A stretch of 64,000 nucleotides of DNA from Exaiptasia diaphana (Eukaryota > Cnidaria > Anthozoa > Actiniaria > Aiptasiidae): assembly GCF_001417965.1 (NCBI RefSeq), contig NW_018388036.1, positions 551,169 to 615,168 on the forward strand, in the 5' to 3' direction. Every line of letters begins with the position of its first letter. Within the stretch, counting starts at the first letter, position 1. Under the pieces are notes generated by a model. The model made no database searches, was not told where the DNA came from, and saw only the letters and a program-made list of their open reading frames with translations. Of the stretch, positions 1 to 12,700 are shown in pieces. Position numbers and translations under genes: made by a program.

Positions 1-180
1 ACGTCCTGTGTAATTTTTAGTTCATTGTTGTGATTTTTTATTAATGAAGAACAACGGGCTATCAATAAACCTTTTATCAAATGCAAAGATAAAGTGGAAG
101 AATCGACCATCGGTGGTCCACAAAAATAATATGTCTCTAGTGTTCCCAGAAATTCATTAAGGAATATAAAGAGAAGATAT

Positions 181-287
181 AATCGTATGAGGAAGTGGCT
201 GATCCCATTAAAGATTAAATACTGTCTGATGAGTGCGTAGCACGAAACTCGGAGTTACAGCAAAATCTTGCCTTTGTGATATCATAC
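181..287 (+). mobile_element. Short hammerhead-ribozyme retroelement, copy 1
   Basis: A unit of about 108 bp starting AATCGTATGAGGAA and ending GATATCATAC. It is flanked by a perfect 16-bp direct repeat, ATATAAAGAGAAGATA, at 164-179 and 288-303, which reads as a target-site duplication (base 180 lies between repeat and unit). It contains a complete type I hammerhead motif and no reading frame. The second insertion at 5136-5450 has the same two termini and its own target-site duplication, which fixes the ends. Long duplications suggest target-primed reverse transcription by a borrowed machinery such as a Penelope-like element or LINE; that is inference. It lies upstream of the first receptor exon visible here. 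Confidence 0.75.
211..269 (+). ncRNA. Type I hammerhead ribozyme, copy 1
   Basis: The full catalytic core is present in order. Stem I 5' strand CTGT is at 222-225, core CTGATGA at 226-232, stem II GTGC/GCAC with loop GTA at 233-243, and GAA at 244-246. A minimal stem III ACT/AGT with loop CGG spans 247-255. The cleavage-site U is at 256, and the stem I 3' strand ACAG is at 257-260. Stem I extends beyond an internal loop by AAGATT (211-216) pairing with AATCTT (264-269). All pairs are Watson-Crick. A three-pair stem III is typical of metazoan retroelement hammerheads, which often act as dimers. Self-cleavage after base 256 is predicted, not shown. Confidence 0.88.
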
Positions 288-759
288 ATATAAAGAGAAG
301 ATACTGTATATAATATAATATATGATATATATATTTTTGAGAGCGCGATTCGTTTTTGGATGTATGACCGTAAAGAGTGCAAGATCGTAGAAACTCGGAC
401 TGCGTGTACACATAGCCTGATATTTTTGATATTTTTTATGCTTTTCAGTATAGGCCTTTCGTTTACACAATGAGGATATCAGCGTAAACGCTGAACTGTG
501 TTGAATTCTATTTCTGCTGAAACTTCGTTTCCATTTATTGGGAAAATGTAAACAATTTTGTTGCATTGAAAATTTTCTAGTAATAGAAATGTCAACATTT
601 TGATCAAGTCTCAGAGGCGACAAAAAAACGTCCTGGTATACTATTACCGCCATATTTGTATCTTTTTCAATTCGACAGCAACTTTTAGATTGACTGATAA
701 TTAACGGAAAAAGAATAAAGGAATGCTGAGGTCGGATTCTTTTTTTTTTTTTTTTGCAG

Positions 760-3700
760 TGCAAAAACGAATACTCAATCAAAGCACTCATCGATTACAT
801 GCGAGAAGACAAGCAAAAGATAATGATCATCGGTCCCGGATGTTCGGAGTCAGCCGAGCCTTTCGCGAAAGCCGTTCATTTCTATAATCTCATCCAGGTA
901 ATGTGCATATTCATGAAGATTTTAAGCTAATTAAATTGTATAATACTATCTTAAAGAATCATAACCACCCGCCGTACCTTGCGAACCGAAGCGCCATTTT
1001 AGGTGGACACGAAAATGGCGGATTTGTAGGATTTCTGAAAGTGAGCGCAAATCGTCTTCCATCCTTTCAGTTTGGACAGAAATACCTTTAACTAAGTACC
1101 GTACAGGTACTATCAATCTATAATTTATTGTATGCTTGATGCATTTAAACGTATGTAAACAATAATACGAGCGCGCAAGGTACGACGGGTGGTTATGATT
1201 CTTTAAAGGGCTATTAAAATCGGGGTTTTTTTAATGAATAATTAAAATTATTCATTGAGAAATTATTCATTAAAATTATTCATTTACCGTTTTTAGTTCC
1301 CGTTCCCATCTATTCATACCCTCAGCTAAAATTCATTTATTTCTTATGAATGTCATCTAATAGTCCTATTCCCGAACAACCTCATTCCCAGGCCCTTATC
1401 TCTTCGCTTTGAGTCAGCCGCCTGACCCCAAGCGAAGGGATATGAGCCTGGGAACGAGGTTGATTCCCTAATGTTGTCGGCGAGATGCACCATGCATGGA
1501 ATAAACCCTTTTAGCGATCTCTTTTACGCTGTGTTAGCCTCAAAACCATGTAAAAATTCTTTTATTCACTAACAGTCCGTGCAAATGCAAGAGATCTGTG
1601 AGTATAGAAGACAATAAAAATAATTTGAAATTTCAGGAGTTTTATCAAAATTTCCGATATTTGCACAGACAATTGAGCTATACGTTGTTGTTTTTCGATC
1701 GTGTTTCCCTTGTTTCCAACTGTTTTGCAAACAAAGAGCATTACCAATTTACCATAGACACTTTGGCGTCCAGGCATCTCATTTAATGCTATTCGTACGG
1801 ATTCTGAACGTAAATTTCCTAAAAGAAACTTCTTCTTTTCTGCAGATCTCCATGGCCAATGCAAATCCTGCTTTAGGATGCAAAAAGATCTACAAAACCT
1901 TCGTACGAACAGTACCACCAGAACACTACCAAAATATGGGTCGTGTGGGGCTAATACAAAAGTTCGATTGGCACCAAGTTGGCATAGTCCAAGAGTCTCT
2001 AGATACATTTCTCGGTCTAGCGAATGATCTTGTTAAGAGGCTTAAAAAGGCAAACATTAGTATAGTATCTCATGAGATCTTTAAGGGCGATGGAGGAAGT
2101 CTAGCTATTGAAAATCTTAAGGTAAATTTGGATGCCTAACTAGCAAACTATATGAATACTCAATAGTCACTTTTGCATGAAACGGTCACATGTTACTAAA
2201 TCCAACGTACTGGATGGCAAAGAAATATAAACAACTTTAAAAAAAAATAAAGAGAAAAGAAGACTTTTCTTTGTTTTTAACATTCTAGTGGGGATTTTGT
2301 CATCAAATATTGCGGATTTAGTACCATGTGACCGTTTCATGAAAAAGACCTATTGCCCTATCGCATCATGACGACACCGCCTGTTTACAGCTGGGAGATG
2401 CTCAGAAACTGTGCAAATTTAGACGGCCTCTTTTGTAAATTGAATTTAGTTTTGATGCTAGACCTCATATCAACGATTGCTCATCTACATTTTCTTTGAC
2501 ATGCAGTCACTCTGTAACCCTCTGGAGACCATAATCCTTAGCGTTGAAATAATAGAATGTTTTTGCGTTTGTTGGTGGAATACATGGAAGAGCTGAAGAG
2601 AAAATATTTCTCAGTTAACACCCACCTCTTGGTCAGTTTAGTTCTTCATAATGGATTTCTAAATTGTTGTTTCTGACATACAGAGAAAAGACGCGCGTAT
2701 CATGTTTGGGATGTTTCGAGAAACCACAGCTCGTCAAGTGATGTGTCAGGTAGGAAAGAAACTTGAACGGGTGGAAGGATGGCCGCTTTCCATTTGTCAG
2801 AGCCAGCTGGCCAGACCCATTGGAAAACTTTGAAAATGACTGAAAAATGTTGACAAATGGCATTATTTACTTCTAATTACATTATAGCTCAATTGTAACA
2901 CGCGCGCTGATTGGCTATGGTTTATTTCGCCGGTAAATAAGCCTGCTGTCTTGAAAGACTATCGAGTCTAAATGGTGGACGTCGGCTAAACACTCGAAAA
3001 TGGAAATCACTCGCCTGACAGGTTGTGATTTACAGATCTTTTATCGTGTTCTCCCAACCATCCTCGAGGTTTATTTCGCCAGTAAACCGCTTCAAGCTGT
3101 CGTTTATTGCTTAAATAGACAGGTCCGTCCAATTCTGACTAAATGGAAAGCGAGTACAGTTACTGTCACTTATTTCAGTATAATGCACACAAGACACACG
3201 AAAGTATCTGTACTTGTAAAACACCATCGCAAAACAAAACAATCCAATTTATCAAGCAAATAATATTAATATCTCCTTTGTTTGTTAGGCCTACAAGCAA
3301 GGTATGTGTGGACCAAAGTACGTGTGGGTTCTAATGTCCGGTAGCTATCGACCAAACTGGTGGACTGTCAACGACACAAGCTGCACGCCCGAACAAGTCC
3401 GGGAAGGGCTTGGGAACTACTTTGGCACCAAGGCCCTGTTGTATGATGGGAATGGTGGAAATACAATTGCCAAAAGAGTGAGTACAATAGACTTTTTCTG
3501 AAATAGTATTACACATTGTATTGTGGTCTTGATTCAGTAAAAAGCATGTTTTATCAAAGGAATCAATGGTGTCTATGTATTACTGAAGCTACAGTATGAC
3601 TTTGTAATGACTTTGTATTTCAGAAAATTTATGAAAAGGTTTTTATGACGAAATATACTTCATCATATAATTATCTAGTGTGAAATAGATGATATATTTC

Positions 3701-6700
3701 TCACTTTCGAAAAGTTTATCACTAGTGATGAAAATAGTAACAAGTTACTTACTATAGGCTTTTCACGTTTATTATTCTAAAGACTCTCTGGGGTGTACGT
3801 TGTCAGTACCAATTGAGATTTCGTTCAAAATACACTGAGTACGTGGTTGAAATAAAAAAAAAGTTTTTAGAAACCAAACTTTAAAAGTATTTCGATATTT
3901 TCTTTTTTGGACCTCGGTTCCGAGATGTTTTCACAGTATAATAACTCATCAAAATTTGTCCAGACATCCCTGCCCTTTTGATGTGACACCTCCCCGGGAT
4001 TTAATGAAGCAAGGGATCACGGGTATTTCTTTCTAGGAAGAAAGGGATATTTAGTTTCATGAACAGGCAAGATGGTAATTGATTTGGGGATGATTTGGGA
4101 TGATGATGGGATAAAAACGTTTCGGGGAGATTTCAGATATATTTATAAGGAACAAGAGAGCATACACTTCCCCCTCTTTACTCATGGAAAGGCTCTGGTG
4201 ATGAGATTGACAGACTGTTTTTCGAGCAACAAGTGTCACGTTAGAAGTCTCTATCACGCAACCATATTATTTCATGCCCTTCGAACATTCTTTTCTACAT
4301 TGCAGACGATAAAAAAGTTAGAAGATGAATATCTCGCAGAAGCTCTCAAAAGTTATAAAGAACCAAATCCATACGCATCGTTTGCTTACGATGCGGTGTG
4401 GACGGCTGCTCTCGCCCTGCAAAACTCACTCAGCAAGTTTGACAAATATAACGAGACAAAGGGTTGTGGATTGGAGGACTTTACGTATGAAAATCAATTC
4501 ATGGCAGACATGTTCTTGAATAGCATTAAGACCGTTAGCTTTCAAGGAATGTCGGTAAGTTTAATGACCCTGTTCCATTCTTTGTCAGTTACTCGCATGA
4601 GCGTTAGTGTTAAAATCCCAGTATCAACCTGGATGCTTTGCGCGCCTCGTCATAATTTTGACGCCTATTTCAGGCTATTGAAAGGTTTATTGAATTAACG
4701 TTAATAAATTTACGGAGCTTTTAATGAAGCAAGAAACAAAGATTACGCGCGTGGTAAAAAAACAAACATAAGGAATTCAAGCTTTAAAGCTTTCATGGCT
4801 AAACCGACCAGTCAGAAACAAAGCACTTCTCGTCCAAGTCTCTAACGGTTTAAAACCGAGCAATCCTAATTTCTATAGAATATAATCATAGAGTATTTCT
4901 TTTTTAGGGTAACCTCATTTTTGACAAAAAGTTCGAACGACTTGGAACACTTCAGATTGAGCAATTACAAGGTAAGGTCAAGGTTATACGCATTATGTGA
5001 ACACTCGGTATAATTTTATGGGTTTCTACGCGAGTAATAGGATAAATGGCGAGCCGGCGCTCTGCCACAAGAAATTTCAGTGGTTTTCTTTTTCTACAGG
5101 CGCGATTGTTCAATCAATTAGTTAAATATATAAGTAATCGTATGAGGAATTGGCTGATCCCATTAAAGAGTGCTCAATACAAATAAAATGTAGAGCTAGT
5201 TATATATATGATATCAAAGAGGCAAGATTTTGCTGTAACTCCGAGTTTCGTGCTACGCACTCATCAGACAGTATTTAATGATAAACATTCCTATAATCTA
5301 GATATATATAGGCTAGCACTTAGCCTTTTGTTCTATACCATGTATATATATCTAGATTATAGGAATGTTTATCATTAAATACTGTCTGATGAGTGCGTAG
5401 CACGAAACTCGGAGTTACAGCAAAATCTTGCCTCTTTGATATCATATATATAAATATATAAGTTAATGAAAAAAACTGACTTGTGGAAAGATTGTCATAA
5501 TCAATTAATTTTGAAACAGTAGGAAAAAAAATAACCAAATTGCGTCGCGTTGCTTAACTATTTTGTGCTTTTAGTGCGTGAATATTCAGCCACTTTAATA
5601 AGTTGTTTCACCTTTTTTTACGGTGTTAAATTGATCTTTTTACACAACTATTCAGTCACTTTCCTACCTTGATTAGCTTTAAGAGTTTAAGCAACTTGCA
5701 GGACAGTTGGCTGTCGCTTGTTGTAATCAAATCTGTTTTGAAAACTTGAATTTGAACTAACATCCAACAAGTTGTATTTCAAACATATTGTAACTTGAAG
5801 TTTGAAGCATCCGGAGAGTCCCCAGAGAGTGACCTGGGTACCATATCCTCTAATCAATGATGGTATCATAATGTGTAACTTATCAAAGAATTGTATGTCA
5901 TTGGTGCGAGATCCCTGTGAATTTCAGTTTCGGGCTTCCTTTAGCGAATCCATGCCATATATGGAAACAAACAAAATGGCCGATTGTTTGGAAGTGTTTT
6001 CGCTATCACATCTGCAAGTTTCAGATGATTTCAAGCTTTATTTATATATCGAAATAAGGTAAGATTACCAAATATGGCCGCCAAACGAAGAACAATTTTT
6101 TGATATGTGTAGTAATAAATTGTTTAAAATTAATGTTGGCAAATAGTAATATTGACACAAGTTATTCCCTTCACAGATAATAAGCTTACTAACATTGGAA
6201 TGTTTTGTATGGTAACAAAGAAACTAAAGCTGTTGGATAACGCAGAGCCTAAATGGCAAGGTAAGAAGATGTGGGACGAAACTTGAAACCGAATAAAGTG
6301 GTAGAAAATTTGAAGCAATGTGCATATTCACCATGTCTTGTACAACATTAATGGACTAGCAAAGGCTATTAAAACTCTCATAAAAAGTCACTTTTTAGTT
6401 AGGTTTCTGATATATTCAGAAAAGGACAACAGTGCTTAATACTACATTTTCAATTTCCCAAATCCATTTTAAAAGGTTGCGAGCCTTTGCATCAGAGCAA
6501 GACGGGAACTGAGCCCGCAGTGATAGATACTTTTCATTCGCACCTAACACAATTTTCACAGGTATTTATCATTGCCAGCTCTACCACTCTCTCACTTTGA
6601 TAACAAGGCTCGGTTACCTTTCAATATGGTGGAAACTAGCGGTAAACTATTGTGAGCTGCGTCGGTGTTTTTAAAGAAACACTTGTATAAAAAGATAAAT

Positions 6701-9700
6701 GAAACACTGTAAAAAAATAGGTGAAACGCGTCAGTAAGTTGCTTCACCTACTTTTTTACGGTCTTAAATATACCTTTCACGGTGTACTGTTTAAGAAATA
6801 TAAAACGGCGCGCGTGTCTCTGTCCTCTGATATAAACACGGTGGGAGTTCGAAAAACACGAGAGAAGCAAGCTTGGAACACGAGCGTAGCGAGTGTTTCA
6901 CTTGCTTCTCGAGTGTTTTTCAACTCCCACCGTGTTTATATCAGAGGACAGAGACACAAGCGGCCGTTTTATATTTCTTTTATAAAATTTTTCGAGCGAA
7001 AAGCAAATTTTGCCGGTAAGCCGTGTCTCTGTCCTCTGATATAAACACGGTCGTCAGCCAATCAAAGCGCGCGTTATATATCCAAAAATTTATAAAAATT
7101 ATTATAAAATGAGGATTATCTTACTGCATATCTGCAATTCACAGGACAAAGTAAACCAGTTTGTCATGCAGACAGAATCCAAACTCATCGTTACATCGAA
7201 CAGGGAGTGTTCTATTTTATGTCATCCTTCTGTGCTGTGGGGATATTAATGGCAGTCACTTTCCTGGTATTCAACGTTCGATATAGCCATATAAGGTAGG
7301 GTATTATTGGAAGTAGGGATGTAAAGCACTGATTGGGTAGGGTAGTGTGGGGATATTAATGTCAGGTCACCTTCCTGGTATTCAACGTTCGATATAGCCA
7401 TATAAGGTATGCCTATTTTTAGATAAAGTTATGTAAATCACTGACTGGGGAGGGTAGTGTGGTGATATGTTGGATTTTTCCCTTTTTCCCTTGATTAATA
7501 CGCTGTCCAACTTTGCTTTAGGTATATCAAGATGTCCAGTCCTCGTCTTAATAACATCATCCTTACCGGGTGTATCTTGATTTACGCCTCGGGTATTGCA
7601 GCCGGTGTCGATGGGCAATTTGTTTCTGAGAAAGCACAAAAACTTATATGCCAGGTAAAATTTACTGGACTTTGCTTTGAGCTACTGAATGGTATCTTAC
7701 CCTTTGCTTATTACCTTACTTATTTTTATAAAATTTTTGATATATAAAGAGCGCTCTGATTGGCTAACGACCGTTTTTATATTAGAGGACAGAGACACGG
7801 CTTACAGGCAAAATTTGAGAAGCAAGAGAAACACGAGCGTAGATTGCTTCTCTCGTATTTTTCAACACCCCACAGTGTCAGAGGACACTGACACGCGCGC
7901 CGTTTATACTTTTCTAATTTACTTATTACTTGAAATCTAAGCTTTTATATATTTAAAAACAATCTCGTTTATCAAGGTACAAGCATGGATGGTGTCCATT
8001 GGATTCACGTTGGCGTTTGGCGCACTGTTTTCCAAAACCTGGAGAGTACACGTGATTTTCTTGAACAAGACAGAGAGAAAGGTGGGATATTGAGTATCTG
8101 AGTATCTATAGTAATTAATACGCGATTTAATTCGATAAAAAAAGCAACTCGGTTTTTCTATAACTTGTTAATGTCCTTGGTTTTAATACTAGTCGTGTTA
8201 TTAAGTCCGATCATTTAAAAACAAAAGGAATATAAGTATTAAGCTTATCTTAAGTATTAAAAGCTGAAAAAGTTCTACATATTCTGGAAATACGACTTCA
8301 CAACGACTTATTAATTGGACTGAAATCCTTTTTCTCATAAAAGCAGTCTGGAAATAATCCTCAAATGTTGTAATCACTTTAAGAAGTTACATGTAATGTT
8401 AGTCCAACTTACCTGTTCAGTTTCTTGCTCTTACTTTCAAAGATTGGTTTTCACTATTTGCCCTAGCCCGCTACTCCTCAAACGTTTAAATCCTCTTCCT
8501 CGAGTTCTAATGACTGTAAATTATGTTTTCCTGTGGATTTTTATTCGATTTTCCGTTGATTTTGACCTGGTTTTGCAGAACAAAACTCGATGATATTCAA
8601 AGGGTTTGCAAACGCGCGCCGAACATTTCAATGGCTTCTGTCATTTCATTGGTTAAACATATTCTCGTTTCCTAATGACTGACAGCTTCTTTTTTTAGCT
8701 AGCAAAATCACAGGGAGCCCAAGCAATGACTTTGAAACCTATAATAGTTAAAAATAAAATTTTACTTAAAAACATAGTCTACTTTTATTTTATTCAGTGT
8801 CACAATGCATTATAAATGAGTTCTAAAACATTTCCCCTCCCTATATAGTCATTGCTTGGGCTCCCTGTGGCAAAATGCGTCACGATGCACTAAAACGTTA
8901 GCTCATAAAAGCGTTAAAAAAAGATACACACCGCAGAATGGGGACAACTGACATTAAAGAATTTTTTAAGTTGTGGCAGAAGTAACAACCATTAACAAGT
9001 TTATTTTCATATTTTATTTTAGGTGATCAAAGACCATCAGCTGTTTGGTCTTGTGGTGGCCTTCCTAGTCATTGATGTCATTGTTCTGATCTGTTGGCAA
9101 GTTTTGGATCCACTGTACGTGACCGTTGTTGACATGATGCCCGAGGTATGATGGTCCTACTAATTTTGTCACAAGGCTTACAGCAATTTCTGGACCTTCC
9201 AGAAGACTTGTAACAGTATTTTTGTCTGTTTGATATTTGTAAAATTCGAACATCTAAAGACTTTTTCAATTTCATAATGCTGGACAGGATTAAACCCAAT
9301 ACGTGAAGTCTTTAACACACAGTCACGCTAAGAAAGTTTATTTTAAGGAAAACTAGTTTCGTCCCAGAATAGACCTTTTCAGACATCGGGCAGAATTGAC
9401 TGACATCCATCCGGGACATTACATGGTACTAGCGCGAAGTTTGAATGCACCCATTGATTCGTGACGTTAATTTTACAGTAAAACTAGGCAAAAACCGTCA
9501 AGTGTGACTTTTAAATTGCAAAATTATCATACCCAGAGTTTAGTTTGTTTAACTATTCTGACGGGTAATGACCTAAACTAAGTAAACTTAAGGAATTGAA
9601 AAGGTCTAATCTGGGACGAAACTAGTTTCCTTAAAATAAAGTTTCTTGGCGTGACTGTGTGTTAAAGACTTCACTTATTGGGTTTAATCCTGTCCAGCAT

Positions 9701-12700
9701 TATGAAGTATTTTTGTCAGGAGGAGTTTTGTGGAAGGTTCGCAAGCGATGGAAAGATAGACGGATTTAGATTTATACGAGAAGGGCATTCTGCATGCAGT
9801 CCTTCTATTAAAATCAACTTGCTCAGTTGTATTATTTTAATGGCCCAATGAAGGTTTACTGCTTCGTAATACTGATTTGAAGAAAGAACAAAACTAGTGA
9901 TTCGTACCTTGGCATGATCGGCGGTGACAGAATGACCAAAAATGCATTTCAGTCTTAAAACGCACTCCACAGTACCATAGCAATCAGTATTGAACGTTTT
10001 AAAAGACAGATGGCAAAAGTCCCGGTTCAGGAATTGGTCAGTTATGGTTGTATTTTAAATATAATTGTTATATTTTTAGATCCTCAAAGACGGTGATGCG
10101 ATTTTGTTACCTCAATACAGTCACTGCACATGCAAACATATGACGGTCTGGACAGGAATACTGTATGGATACAAGGGATTCCTTCTCGTCTTCGGTACCT
10201 ACCTGGCTTGGGAGACTAGAAAGGTATTAATTAAACATATGAGAGGACTGCATGAAAAAGGAAAGTTATAGTGTTTAGAAGGAGGTTGCTAGTTGCGTTT
10301 CTCGATCATTTATTTCCAATTCTCTCTGAATAACCTCCTTCTAAGCACTATAACTTTCCTTTATTTCTATATCATGTTGACTAAACAGCCCGGGGGGGGG
10401 GGGGGGGGGCTCCATAATATCAAAGGGCGGGGGTCCTCGGCGTCCCTTTTAGGGTTTGAAATCAGTATTTTGGTCTCGCTTAGGGTGATCATGACAATAA
10501 TTCCTACCAACTGAGTTTTGTGGTCCCTTTTAGGGTATACGGCGACCCTAAGNAGTCATAAAATGGCAANGTCGTCATAAACTCAATACGAGCCGATGGT
10601 GTTCGATGATTGTGTAAAAACACAAATAAAATCGGTAAACCAAAACAAAATGACCTGTTATTGATTGGTCCCTTTTAGGGTTGAAATNTCAGCACTGCCA
10701 CGNCCATCATCTCACAATAGAGGTCCCTTTTAGGGGTCATTTTCACAATCTCCGTCGAGGACCCCCGCCCTTTGATATTAGGGAGTCCCCCCGGGCTAAA
10801 CAGACTGTTGTCTTTGGTCCTACCAGGATATGGGATACGTCATATCAACAAATGGACTATGGCGTTTTTCAAAATGGCCGATAATCAATATTAGCCTTTC
10901 AAATTTTATGGGAACTTAACACGCGAAATCACACGCGTAATAGAAGCTTTAAAAAATTTTAGTTAATAGTCTTCTTCACGGTTCCCAGCGCCATCTTGAA
11001 AGGTAGCCGTGCCTTTACATCGAAGCTAGACGACCGTTGAGCGTGCAATGATAGAAACCTTCTTTCACACCTACTGACAATTCACGGGTGTCTATCGTTG
11101 CACACTCAACAGTCATCTCGCTTCGATTTAAAGGCACAGCTACCTTTCAAGATGGCGCAGGGAACCGTGAAGAAGACTATTCCAAGTGAGTTACAAAGAA
11201 CAGTAGTCTGGGATATAAGGTTTAAGAGATATATCTACATTTTTTCTGGCAAAGAAATGCATGGATATTCCAACCATACACTTTCTGTAATTTAAAAGTT
11301 TTATGTCTTCCTGGATTTTAATGACATTATTGTAATGAGCATGTTTTAAATTGATATTCACGGGTCACGCGAATCCCTTTCACCCAATCATATGAACTAA
11401 AACAATGGGAACTAGCGGTAAACTAGTATGAGCTGCGTCGGAGTAAAGAGATGACACTAGGTAAAGTGAGAGTTATTTCAATATCTTTTGTTCTCCTTTT
11501 TAACACCTCTCTTGTCTCCTGCTTTTGTATATTTCTCGTTATTTATAACTTGCTCCTATTTGTGTACTTTCTTTGCTCCTCTTATTACATAAACTCACAC
11601 TTTACCTAGTTCCATCTTTTTACTCCGACGAAGGATTAACGTCCGAAACGTCAGTAAGTTATTTCACTTTTTTAACGGAACTAAAATGATGTCGATCATA
11701 TCTTCCCAAAGGTTTCAATCGCAGTGTTGAACGACTCCAAGACGATTGGTATCTCCATCTATAACGTCATCGTCCCATGCATTCTTGTCATTCCTATTTT
11801 GCACGTGATCAAAGACAATGTCAGCATCGTCTACGGCATGATGTCGCTACTTTGCGTCCTTTGTACCACTGTTACGCAATGCCTCATCTTTGTGCCCAAG
11901 GTAAAGTTGTCACGCAACTTGGTTGTTTTGATCTATATGAAAAAGGCTATAATGAAAAATTCAAGTGAGAGTCAATGAAACATGCTTCGATGAGCGACCT
12001 TCATGACATTACATCATGAGCGCGGCATTTCTGAGATAGCAGTTTGCATTGCATTGTGGTCTCGGTGCAAACATCTTTTGTTCATGCAGCCAAATATGGC
12101 GTTGTTTGTACTGAATGTAGACCATAATGCACTATGATAATGTATTTTAGTAAAGGTCTATTCTTGTAGTACCCAGATCTTATAAACACAACCATGTAAC
12201 TTCATGGGGGTTTCCAGAGACTGGCCGAGAGGGAACGAGAGATGTTTTGGGTACGAGAATGGACCTTACATGTCCGAGTAGGAAACTAANTCCGACTTTT
12301 GATTTCCCACAATTCCTATCGATCTCAGTTAACCTTTTTCGAATATAAACACCAATTGAAATGATTGTATGTCTATTTTGGAAGGTGATGTACATTATGA
12401 ACAAGAAGCCAGGCGATGATGATGGCTCGCAGTTCAGCACCCTTCCGGCTAAAAGTGGTAAAAATTCATCTGAGTCTAACATGAGCCAAAGTTATGATTC
12501 ATCATGCTCTTCCGTTACTAGCGTGCCCCACGCTCCCAGTAAGTAGCTATGATAGCATAGCATAGTAACGACTTGTCAATTGTCATGGAAACGGCCTTTA
12601 TGTGATCAGGGCAATTTTCGATTAGTAGTCATACCAAACTGTAAACAGTCATGATAACACTGTGTCAATAATTATGGCAACGAACTTTTAACCCCTTGGA

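Larger units (their letters stand above)
5136..5450. mobile_element. Hammerhead retroelement, copy 2, with head-to-head ribozyme palindrome
   Basis: This element starts AATCGTATGAGGAATTGG and ends GATATCATATATA, the same termini as copy 1. A perfect 13-bp direct repeat TAAATATATAAGT flanks it at 5123-5135 and 5451-5463. After about 35 bp shared with copy 1 and about 30 bp of unrelated sequence comes a long palindrome: left arm 5203-5310, right arm 5343-5450, loop 5311-5342. Each arm carries one hammerhead, on opposite strands. It lies in the receptor intron between exons 4908-4971 and 6177-6260. A template switch or strand snap-back during reverse transcription would produce this structure; that is inference. 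Confidence 0.78.
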
